NCBI GenBank assembly: GCA_964521525.1
Contig: CAZFTD010000196.1
Location: 1 to 5,844 of the forward strand
Direction of reading: 5' to 3'
Origin: CALEUX01 sp964521525
GTDB lineage: Bacteria > Bacteroidota > Bacteroidia > Bacteroidales > Marinilabiliaceae
DNA: 5,844 nucleotides
Positions 1 through 5,790 of this stretch are shown here, in pieces (the first letter of the stretch is position 1; every line of letters starts with the position of its first letter). Under the pieces are notes generated by a model. The model searched no databases. It worked only from the letters and a program-made list of their open reading frames with translations, and had not been told where the DNA came from. Both the position numbers and the translations under genes were made by a program.

Positions 1-2
1 TA

Positions 3-1262
3 CGCGGAAGTTTTGGTGTGGCACCTATCAATACCGGAGTGGCCTATTTTTCGCAGCACATATTTGCCAACCATGCAGCTATTAATCCTATCTGGAATTT
101 GCTTTACAGCTTTAAGCGTATGGATGCCCGAACGCGTCATTATAAATTTATGGACGAAGATAAGGCCCTTGAAATTTTTAATGGAATGTTCAGCAATCAA
201 GGACCAAGTGTTAATCTGTTAAAGAACAATCGGCCCAACATTGTAATTATTTTACTCGAGAGTTTTTCGTCCCAGATAGTTGGCGCTCTGGGTGGCGAAC
301 CAGTAACTCCAAATTTTGATTCGTTGGTTAACGAAGGTGTTCTTTTTAACAATATTTATGCAGCCAGCGATCGTTCCGATAAAGGCCTTGTAGCAACTTT
401 AGCCGGGTATCAGGTTGTTCCGGCATACTCAATTATTCAATACCCTGCCAAATCGCAATCGCTCAATTTTTTACCAAAACGTTTGCGCGACAACGGTTAT
501 GGAAATCTAACCTATATGTACGGCGGAGACATAGGCTTTAAGGGCATGAATTCTTTTGTTACCCTTTCAGGTTTCGATAATGTAATTACCATCAGCGACT
601 TTCCTCGCTCAACGCAAGGACAAAAATGGGGTGTACACGATGAATATACTTTCAACAGGCTCATTACCGAAATGCAACAGGCCTCGTCGCCATATTTTAA
701 ATTTTTCTTTACGCTGAGCAGTCACGAACCTTTTGATGTGCCCATGGAGAAAGTTTTTGAGAACCCCTACATGAATTCGGTGCATTATACCGACCGTGAA
801 TTGGGAAAGTTTTTCAGAGCAGTTAAAGACAATCAATTATGGGACAATACACTCTTTGTCCTTATTGCCGACCATGGGGTTGCCGGGCCTCAAAAATTTA
901 CCTCGCAAATGAAGGAGCGGTACCATATTCCAATGCTTTGGACCGGAGGTGCCTTGGCCGTGAAGGATACCATAATCAATACTTTAGGAAGCCAAACCGA
1001 CATGGTGGCAACGCTGCTTCATCAGTTAGAAATAAACAGCGAAGGTTTTCCTTTTAGCAAGAATTTGTTGGATGCAACCTCTCAAGAGTTTGCCTTTTTT
1101 ACTTATCCTGATGCCTTTGGTTATATAACACCAACGTCGTTTCAGGTTTATGATAATCGGGCAAAAGCATATATTCAAACCGAGGGAGAAATTTCTAAAA
1201 TCGATAGCTTGCGAGCTAAAGCATATCTCCAGGTATTGTCGGCCGACCATTTAAAGCGTTGA
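3..1262 (+). CDS. LTA synthase family / sulfatase-fold phosphotransferase, C-terminal catalytic part (5' end off window)
   Basis: The frame is open from the window edge, so the GTG at 18 is an internal Val and not a start. The visible part begins RGSFGVAPINTG, the linker that joins the membrane-spanning N-terminus to the extracytoplasmic catalytic domain in LtaS-like proteins. Alkaline-phosphatase-superfamily landmarks follow in order: IILLES with the metal-binding Glu codon at 258-260; DRSDKG with the presumed nucleophile Ser at 375-377, where LtaS of Staphylococcus has Thr; WGVHDE near 630; SSHEP with His at 723-725; and IADHG with Asp-His at 870-875. The family moves phosphoglycerol or phosphoethanolamine groups onto envelope glycans outside the cytoplasmic membrane. 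Bacteroidota do not make Gram-positive lipoteichoic acid, so the acceptor is unknown; a periplasmic glucan or an LPS/outer-membrane glycan is a guess. It is the first visible gene of a + strand run. Family membership is firm and the substrate is not. Confidence 0.93.
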   Translation, partial: RGSFGVAPINTGVAYFSQHIFANHAAINPIWNLLYSFKRMDARTRHYKFMDEDKALEIFNGMFSNQGPSVNLLKNNRPNIVIILLESFSSQIVGALGGEPVTPNFDSLVNEGVLFNNIYAASDRSDKGLVATLAGYQVVPAYSIIQYPAKSQSLNFLPKRLRDNGYGNLTYMYGGDIGFKGMNSFVTLSGFDNVITISDFPRSTQGQKWGVHDEYTFNRLITEMQQASSPYFKFFFTLSSHEPFDVPMEKVFENPYMNSVHYTDRELGKFFRAVKDNQLWDNTLFVLIADHGVAGPQKFTSQMKERYHIPMLWTGGALAVKDTIINTLGSQTDMVATLLHQLEINSEGFPFSKNLLDATSQEFAFFTYPDAFGYITPTSFQVYDNRAKAYIQTEGEISKIDSLRAKAYLQVLSADHLKR

Positions 1263-1295
1263 AAAAGAACTTAAAAACGGTAATTGTGTTATACT

Positions 1296-1310
1296 GTTTG
1301 CGAGGCAAAC
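1296..1310 (+). other. Short perfect hairpin between the phosphotransferase and U32 genes
   Basis: GTTTGC-GAG-GCAAAC is a perfect 6-bp inverted repeat with a 3-nt loop. It lies 33 bp after the first stop codon and 25 bp before the U32 start. No T-run follows on either strand, so an intrinsic terminator is unlikely. It could be an attenuating or mRNA-processing hairpin, or chance. The role is not established. Confidence 0.35.
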
Positions 1311-1335
1311 CATATTAAGAGAAGTAAATTTTAAA

Positions 1336-2592
1336 ATGAACAGAAAAGATTTTGAAGTAATGGCACCGGCGGGTTCATACGAATCGCTTATGGCGGCTAT
1401 TCAGGGAGGGGCCGATTCGGTTTATTTTGGTGCGGGTGATTTAAATATGCGTTCGCGTTCGTCGGCCAATTTTTCGCCCGACGACCTTAAACAAATAGCA
1501 TCTATTTGCCGCGATAACGGTTTAAAGTCCTATTTAACTTTGAACATTACCTTGTACGATGAGGATTTGACCGAGATGCGCCAGATGGTTGATGCTGCCA
1601 AAGAAAGTGGCATCAGCGCAGTTATTGCATCTGACCAGGCTGCCATTCAATATGCCCGCTCGCAAAACATGGAGGTACATATTTCTACGCAGGTAAACAT
1701 ATCGAATATTGAGGCGGTTAAATTTTATAGTCACTTTGCCGATGTAATGGTTTTGGCACGCGAGTTAAACATGGATCAGGTTAAGCTGATTCATGAAGCC
1801 ATTGTTAGAGAGAGAATTACCGGCCCGGGCGGGAAACTGATACAAATTGAGATGTTTGCGCATGGAGCTTTGTGCATGGCCGTTTCGGGGAAATGCTATT
1901 TGAGCTTGCATCAGTTAAACTCTTCGGCCAATAGGGGTGCCTGTTTACAAACCTGTCGCAGGGCTTATGTTGTAACCGATAAAGATACAGGCGACGAACT
2001 GGAAGTGGACAATCAGTACATAATGTCGCCCAAAGACCTGAAGACCATTCATTTTTTAAATAAGATGATTGATGCGGGTGTACGAGTTTTTAAAATTGAA
2101 GGCCGCGCCAGGGGTCCCGAATATGTTAAAACTGTGGCACGTTGTTACAGCGAAGCCATTCAGTCGGTATTAAACGGCACCTACAACCAGGAGTTAATAG
2201 ATAATTGGGATAGGCAACTCTCTTCTGTTTTTAACCGTGGCTTTTGGAATGGGTATTACTTGGGTCAGCGTTTGGGCGAGTGGAGTGCCAATTATGGCTC
2301 GCTGGCTACCAAACGGAAAATTTATATTGGCAAAGGCACCAATTATTTCCCAAAAATTGGGGTGGCAGAATTTTTACTTGAAACCCGCGATTTAAAAGTG
2401 GGCGATGAGATACTGATTACCGGCCCCACCACAGGTGCTGTTGAAATGACTGTTCCGGAACTGAGGGTAGATCTTAAACCTGTTGATGAGGTTAAGCGTG
2501 GCGACCGGTTTTCAATGCCGGTAGAGGTTAAAATTCGCAGGGCCGATAAATTGTTTAAAATTGTACCGGCACATGAGGCCGACCGTCAATAA
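1336..2592 (+). CDS. trhP: U32 family protein, TrhP/YegQ-like tRNA uridine-34 hydroxylation factor
   Basis: A complete 418-residue U32 protein. The family is historically called collagenase-like peptidase U32, but the characterised relatives are RNA hydroxylation factors: TrhP (YegQ) in E. coli and TrhP1/P2 in Bacillus form 5-hydroxyuridine at tRNA position 34, and RlhA hydroxylates C2501 of 23S rRNA. Visible features are the N-terminal APAGS barrel strand (10-14), the U32 signature EMFAHGALCMAVSGKC (172-187), four conserved Cys (180, 187, 203, 207) that probably bind an iron-sulfur cluster, YIMSPKDL (228-235) and KIEGR (253-257). A C-terminal beta-barrel follows (about 325-412, including LKVGDEILITGP). 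The length fits TrhP2/YrrO (about 420 aa) rather than RlhA (about 650 aa). The ATG at 1336 is chosen because the conserved fold begins within ten residues of it. No clear Shine-Dalgarno is present, as usual in Bacteroidota. It is probably co-transcribed with the next gene, 5 bp away. The gene symbol is assigned by family resemblance. Confidence 0.92.
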   Translation: MNRKDFEVMAPAGSYESLMAAIQGGADSVYFGAGDLNMRSRSSANFSPDDLKQIASICRDNGLKSYLTLNITLYDEDLTEMRQMVDAAKESGISAVIASDQAAIQYARSQNMEVHISTQVNISNIEAVKFYSHFADVMVLARELNMDQVKLIHEAIVRERITGPGGKLIQIEMFAHGALCMAVSGKCYLSLHQLNSSANRGACLQTCRRAYVVTDKDTGDELEVDNQYIMSPKDLKTIHFLNKMIDAGVRVFKIEGRARGPEYVKTVARCYSEAIQSVLNGTYNQELIDNWDRQLSSVFNRGFWNGYYLGQRLGEWSANYGSLATKRKIYIGKGTNYFPKIGVAEFLLETRDLKVGDEILITGPTTGAVEMTVPELRVDLKPVDEVKRGDRFSMPVEVKIRRADKLFKIVPAHEADRQ

Positions 2593-2597
2593 AAACT

Positions 2598-3404
2598 ATG
2601 ATATTTAAAGGAAATCTCAGAAAAATGAGTGGTATTCTCAACCACAACCATGAGGTTGAGTATTATTTACAACTGGAAGACAATAAAGTTTCATTAAACG
2701 AACTTATTGGAAGAGAGATTGAGATTAAATATACCGGCATCATCAATTGTATTTCGTGTGGGAAAATTACATCAAAAAGCTATGCACAAGGTTTTTGTTT
2801 TTCGTGTATGCAAACGGCCCCCGAAGCCGACGATTGCGTGCTTCGACCAATTCAATGCAAGGCGCACCTTGGAATAGCCCGCGATATGGAATGGGCCAAA
2901 GGGCATTGCCTGCAGCCGCATTATGTTTATTTGGCCAATACCGGCGAAGTAAAAGTAGGAGTTACGCGTGAGTCGCAAATTCCAACTCGCTGGATTGACC
3001 AGGGGGCTTCAGCTGCCATTAGAATTTGTAAAACACCCAACCGGCATATAGCCGGCTTGATAGAAGCTTTTTTATCGAAAGATTTTTCCGATAAAACCCA
3101 ATGGAAAAAAATGGTAATGGATGAGGTTAACCCGGAGGTTAATCTTATTGATTTGTGGCAAGTAGCCATATCATTATTACCTGAAGAACTGGCAGGTTAT
3201 CAGTTTACAGATGAAGGAATTCATTACCTAAAATATCCGGTTAGCCGATTTCCACAGCACCCAAAAACCATCAATCTGGAACATCAAAATCTGATATCGG
3301 GAGTTTTAACCGGAATAAAAGGGCAATACCTGTTTTTTGATGATGATAGAGTAATAAACATCAGGCGGCATTCAGGTTACCTTGTGGAGCTGAAAGTACA
3401 GTAG
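2598..3404 (+). CDS. DUF2797 family protein with Cys cluster and GIY-YIG-like core
   Basis: A 268-residue protein recognised as DUF2797, a family without an established function. Residues 1-48 are beta-rich. A Cys cluster follows: CxxC at 51-54, CxxC at 67-70, then Cys80, Cys87, His90 and Cys104, which looks like a zinc ribbon with possibly a second metal site. Residues 109-137 carry YVYLA, then VKVGVTR, then RWIDQGA. That order (Tyr-rich strand, K-V/I-G-x-T/S, Arg on a helix) is the layout of GIY-YIG domains of the T5orf172/MUG113 sort. Glu156 in a helix before a DF-x(5)-W segment fits the catalytic Glu position. The C-terminus has GIKGQYLFF (229-237) and a beta-rich end typical of DUF2797. 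The ATG at 2598 starts 5 bp after the U32 stop, so translational coupling is likely; a second ATG at 2625 would remove nine residues. The nuclease-like reading is inference. Confidence 0.88.
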   Translation: MIFKGNLRKMSGILNHNHEVEYYLQLEDNKVSLNELIGREIEIKYTGIINCISCGKITSKSYAQGFCFSCMQTAPEADDCVLRPIQCKAHLGIARDMEWAKGHCLQPHYVYLANTGEVKVGVTRESQIPTRWIDQGASAAIRICKTPNRHIAGLIEAFLSKDFSDKTQWKKMVMDEVNPEVNLIDLWQVAISLLPEELAGYQFTDEGIHYLKYPVSRFPQHPKTINLEHQNLISGVLTGIKGQYLFFDDDRVINIRRHSGYLVELKVQ

Positions 3405-3408
3405 AAAC

Positions 3409-4302
3409 TTACCAGGGGATCTCTGTAGCGGAGCCTAATCGGGCCTGGCGTTCGAACAAAAAGTTGGCAGTAATGGACACCGGATAATGGTCGGAAATAT
3501 AAACGCCATTCTCTTTAACCACATGAACCTTGTAGTTTGAAACGCTAAAGTAACTGTTAACAAATATATAGTCAATTTTTTTAGGTACAGATATACTGCC
3601 AAAGCCATTAAACGTTGTGGAATCACGATTGACAAATTTTTTCGCCATAGATTCTGAATCCATCATCGAAATAAAGCGATCCCAATTGGAGGTTAAAATT
3701 TGGTAAGTTTTCGAGTCGTTCTCTGAATTGAAATCCCCCGTTAACAAAACAGGTGCATACCCGGCAATTTCATTAATTTTCTGTAAAAGCAAAATAGCGC
3801 TTTTCTCGCGGGCAGTTTCACTAACGTTACAAAAATGGGTGTTAAAAACAAAGAAAATATGCCCCGAATGGTTGTTTTTCATTTTAGCCCATGTAACAAT
3901 TCTTGGAATGGTTCCTATCCAATGGATACTTCCCGGAATGTCAGGGGTATCTGAAAGCCAGAAATGTGATTTAGCCAAAATGGAAAACTTCGATTTTTTG
4001 TAAAAGATGGGGCAATACTCACCATATTCTTTTCCGGCTTCACGTCCCTGTTCTACATAATTATAATCGGGGAGTAAATTTTGTAAGTCGACTAATTGCT
4101 TGCGTGTAACTTCCTGCATACCAATTATATCAAGCTTCTCTTTTTGAAAAAATAATTGAATCAATGGCATCCTTGATTCCCAACTATTGATACCATCACC
4201 TGAATTGTCGTACCTAATATTGAATGTTGCTATACGCACCTGTTTATCGTTCGAACAGGAGAAAAGGAAGATGAATAATATGGCAAAAATAATCTTCGGC
4301 AT
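3409..4302 (-). CDS. Endonuclease/exonuclease/phosphatase (EEP) family lipoprotein
   Basis: A complete 297-residue protein. The N-terminus is a lipoprotein signal: MPK, a hydrophobic run (4-14), then FSC with Cys16 as the likely lipidated residue, followed by SND. It is probably anchored in a periplasm-facing or outer membrane. The EEP fold is clear: TFNIR (Asn28), GMQEV (metal-binding Glu64), TIPRIVTWA (Arg134), NTHF (catalytic His156), LTGDFNS (Asp190, Asn192), KKIDYIF (Asp244) and SDHYPV (Asp271-His272). The family includes Mg-dependent DNases, phosphoinositide and sphingomyelin phosphatases and nocturnin-like enzymes; secreted Bacteroidota members have no firm substrate. After His156 this protein has Phe-Cys-Asn where many relatives, from memory, have Phe/Leu-Asp-His. 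The fold should end near residue 283; residues 284-297 are encoded by a copy of an interspersed repeat. It lies 169 bp downstream of the oxidoreductase gene on the same strand, and its stop is 4 bp from that of the convergent DUF2797 gene. Confidence 0.93.
   Translation of the reverse strand: MPKIIFAILFIFLFSCSNDKQVRIATFNIRYDNSGDGINSWESRMPLIQLFFQKEKLDIIGMQEVTRKQLVDLQNLLPDYNYVEQGREAGKEYGEYCPIFYKKSKFSILAKSHFWLSDTPDIPGSIHWIGTIPRIVTWAKMKNNHSGHIFFVFNTHFCNVSETAREKSAILLLQKINEIAGYAPVLLTGDFNSENDSKTYQILTSNWDRFISMMDSESMAKKFVNRDSTTFNGFGSISVPKKIDYIFVNSYFSVSNYKVHVVKENGVYISDHYPVSITANFLFERQARLGSATEIPW
3412..3453 (-). repeat. Structured repeat, copy C, forming the 3' end of the EEP coding sequence
   Basis: Read on the minus strand, this segment shares its ordered blocks with the repeat at 5592-5669: GAAC, then CGCCAG without the intervening T, then nine bases, GGCTCCGC, and finally GAT followed by CCCCTG. 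The nine-base spacing between GCCAG and GGCTCCGC is the same in both copies. The ends pair as CCAGG (3412-3416) with CCTGG (3444-3448). It encodes residues 284-297 of the EEP protein and supplies all sense bases before its stop codon. It lies 8 bp beyond the convergent DUF2797 stop, so it could act as a two-way 3'-end structure. The homology was read by eye from short blocks. Confidence 0.6.
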
Positions 4303-4471
4303 GGTTTATTATACAAAAGCCAAACAATGGGTTTGTTCTAAATAGAAACCGAAAGATAAAGGAATACCGATTAAGAAATTAAAAAATTACAGCAACCACT
4401 TCTAAATATTGACTGTTATATCAATAACGCAGGATATTGGGAAAAATTTTAATTTAAGGAAACTAATTTAA
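4303..4471. other. AT-rich gap upstream of the EEP gene, with a small inverted repeat
   Basis: These 169 bp separate two minus-strand genes and should hold the EEP promoter if that gene is transcribed on its own. A 5-bp inverted repeat GTTAT-ATCA-ATAAC (4415-4428) is flanked by two ATATTG words (4406-4411 and 4434-4439). That arrangement could be an operator, but the words are short and AT-rich. I found no good match to the Bacteroidota promoter pattern (TTG, about 19-21 bases, TAnnTTTG) on the minus strand, and no GC-rich terminator after the oxidoreductase stop. Confidence 0.3.
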
Positions 4472-5458
4472 CTACATCTTAACCCAATTATTTGTATCGG
4501 CTGATAGACGTATGGCATCAATAACTTTCATATTATTCAAGGCATCGGCTAAAGGAGTAGGAACCGGTATTTGCTTAATAACCGATTCAGAAAATGCATC
4601 GAACATTAACTGGTAGGCATCGCTTACCGGAAAAACAACCTCTCTGGAACCCTGACCTGTATTAATGGTAATGGAGGATGGGGTGTCAACATAAGTGTTA
4701 AATGGAACGTGGATGGTAACAGAACCGGCCGACCCAACAATATCAACTTTCTGGAATGGCTCCGATAAGGTAGAAACATGAAATGAGGCTCTTGCTTTTC
4801 CAAAATCGAGAAGGCCGGAGGTATGCATATCTGTTGCAAAATCGGGATGTAGGGTGGTTTGTGAAAGTACTCTTAAGGGCTCTCTGTTTAAAATAAACCG
4901 GGGAACAGAAATGGCGTAGCAGCCAATATCCATTAATGCTCCGCCGCCATAGGCGGCAATGTTCCTAATATTCGATGGAGAGGCGTTGTTGTATGAGAAA
5001 GAGGTGTGTATGTAATTAATTGGTCCCAGTTGGTTGGTTCTTACCAGATTTTTAACATGTATCCATAGCGGATGAAAGCGATACATAAATGCCTCCATCA
5101 GCGGAACCCCTGTTTTTTCTGATGCTTGAACCATGGTTTGGGCTTCGGCAAAATTTAAAGCCAGAGGCTTTTCACATAAAACCGGCTTTCCGGCGCTTAA
5201 TGCTTTAATAACCCATTCGGCATGCATATGGTTGGGCAGGGGAATATATACAGCATCTACCAACTTATCATTTAAAAGTTCCTGATAATTGGTGTGCACC
5301 ACAGGTATGTTGAATTCCTCAGCAGCCCTTTTGGCACTATCTTCATTTCTTGAGGCTATGGCATATGGTTGGCAATTTTGAGCCTTTGAAAGAGGTAACA
5401 CAATGCGTTTAATAAAATGGTTGGATACACCAAGAATTCCGATATTAAGTTTTTTCAT
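4472..5458 (-). CDS. Gfo/Idh/MocA family NAD(P)-dependent oxidoreductase
   Basis: A complete 328-residue protein. The N-terminal Rossmann domain begins KLNIGILGVSNH (3-14), which binds NAD(P). VDAVYIPLPNHMHAEW (67-82) and CEKPLALN (95-102) follow, with Lys97 of the EKP motif expected near the nicotinamide. The C-terminal half opens with EAFMYRFHPLW (122-132), a motif typical of the dihydrodiol dehydrogenase / D-xylose dehydrogenase / glucose-fructose oxidoreductase branch. GGGALMDIGCY (171-181) then supplies Asp177 and Tyr181; Tyr stands where other branches carry the catalytic His. The length is normal for the family. It probably oxidises a sugar or sugar derivative in the cytoplasm; the substrate cannot be read from sequence. 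The ATG at 5456-5458 is chosen because the Rossmann strand starts three residues later. Only 32 bp separate it from repeat copy A, so its promoter must lie within or beyond the repeat cluster. Confidence 0.95.
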   Translation of the reverse strand: MKKLNIGILGVSNHFIKRIVLPLSKAQNCQPYAIASRNEDSAKRAAEEFNIPVVHTNYQELLNDKLVDAVYIPLPNHMHAEWVIKALSAGKPVLCEKPLALNFAEAQTMVQASEKTGVPLMEAFMYRFHPLWIHVKNLVRTNQLGPINYIHTSFSYNNASPSNIRNIAAYGGGALMDIGCYAISVPRFILNREPLRVLSQTTLHPDFATDMHTSGLLDFGKARASFHVSTLSEPFQKVDIVGSAGSVTIHVPFNTYVDTPSSITINTGQGSREVVFPVSDAYQLMFDAFSESVIKQIPVPTPLADALNNMKVIDAIRLSADTNNWVKM

Positions 5459-5490
5459 CTGTTTATATTTAGTTTTTTAGTGGTCAGATG

Positions 5491-5547
5491 GAACTCGCCA
5501 GATAATCATCCCCCTGTGTGAGAACTCTTTTTCATGGCTCGTTTCAT
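5491..5547 (+). repeat. Structured repeat, copy A (57 bp, short form)
   Basis: It shares ordered blocks with copy B at 5592: GAACTCGCCAG (11 of 11), an 8-base block (6 of 8), CCCCTGTG (8 of 8), GAGAA (5 of 5) and CATGGCTCGTTTCAT (15 of 15). It lacks about 20 bases present in the middle of B. CTCGCCAG (5494-5501) can pair with CTGtGTGAG (5514-5522) through seven Watson-Crick pairs, one G-T wobble and a bulged T. A second weak stem, TGAGAA with TTTTCA, can form just downstream as an alternative to part of the first. Confidence 0.8.
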
Positions 5548-5575
5548 GTCTAAAATTTTTAATTTTCACAACTTG

Positions 5576-5591
5576 TCCCGATTTATCGGGA
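5576..5591. repeat. Short GC-rich palindrome between repeat copies A and B
   Basis: TCCCGATTTATCGGGA is a perfect inverted repeat, TCCCGAT-TT-ATCGGGA, in practice a 6-bp stem with a TTTA loop. Such short CCCGAT/ATCGGG palindromes are frequent between genes in Bacteroidota. No T-run follows on the + strand. On the minus strand the sequence after it is not T-rich enough for a clear terminator either. Confidence 0.6.
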
Positions 5592-5669
5592 GAACTCGCC
5601 AGTTAGTCATTGGCTCCGCCGATCTTCGATTCCCCTGTGCGAGAAAAAGGCTCTCATGGCTCGTTTCAT
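5592..5669 (+). repeat. Structured repeat, copy B (78 bp, long form)
   Basis: The fullest copy of the family. CTCGCCAG (5595-5602) pairs with CTGtGCGAG (5635-5643) through eight Watson-Crick pairs and one bulged T. Inside that stem ATTGGC-TCC-GCCGAT (5609-5623) forms a 6-bp hairpin with one wobble; this is the part missing from copy A. Downstream GAGA (5641-5644) can pair with TCTC (5652-5655), competing with the base of the outer stem. It ends with the 15-base block shared with A, which runs into another hairpin. Whether it acts as DNA or RNA is unknown. Confidence 0.8.
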
Positions 5670-5679
5670 TGCGAAACGA
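5661..5679. repeat. Hairpin at the right edge of repeat copy B
   Basis: TCGTTTC-ATTGC-GAAACGA is a perfect 7-bp inverted repeat with a 5-nt loop. Its left arm is the end of the 15-base block shared by copies A and B. Copy A lacks the right arm, so A may be truncated at this edge. Confidence 0.6.
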
Positions 5680-5756
5680 TTATTGTTTAAGCTGATTATA
5701 CTTAGGTTGAGAACATAAATATACGGATAATTTAAAAAGGCCATTTAATAATTTCA

Positions 5757-5790
5757 CTGCTACGGCACGAGTACTCTCGTGCGGTAGCGG
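5757..5790. repeat. Long imperfect palindrome (REP-like hairpin)
   Basis: The arms pair over C5757-G5771 and C5776-G5790 around a TACT loop. The apical seven pairs are GCACGAG/CTCGTGC, then there is a single G-G mismatch (5764/5783), five pairs GCTAC/GTAGC, a T-G wobble and a final C-G pair. A mismatch inside an otherwise long stem is typical of REP-type palindromes used by RAYT (REP-associated tyrosine) transposases. No T-run adjoins it, so an intrinsic terminator is less likely. No transposase gene is in the window. Confidence 0.65.

Noticed and set aside
18..20. GTG at 18 as the start of the phosphotransferase gene
   Set aside because: The frame is open upstream to the window edge and encodes the conserved linker residues RGSFG; the membrane-spanning N-terminus must lie outside the window.
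609..836. Open frames lying antisense or out of frame within the five main genes (for example minus strand 609-836, 2772-2978, 4624-4839)
   Set aside because: They overlap strongly supported genes, show no recognisable family features, and look like shadow frames.
1293..1301. TACTGTTTG as a Bacteroidota -7 promoter box
   Set aside because: The spacing inside the box is one base too long and there is no TTG at the expected upstream distance.
1336..2592. Secreted collagenase reading of the U32 gene
   Set aside because: There is no signal peptide, and the four-Cys signature and length match the RNA hydroxylation members of the family.
4351..4358. Minus-strand TATCTTTC as a promoter box for the EEP gene
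   Set aside because: The final base is wrong and no TTG lies 19-21 bases upstream.
4451..4471. Direct repeat AATTTAA (4451-4457 and 4465-4471) after the oxidoreductase gene
   Set aside because: Only seven AT bases in AT-rich DNA; expected by chance.
5491..5669. Short minus-strand ORFs that both begin MKRAM inside repeat copies A and B
   Set aside because: They run only 13 and 20 codons, diverge in frame after the shared block, and the shared start reflects the shared 15-base repeat, not coding conservation.
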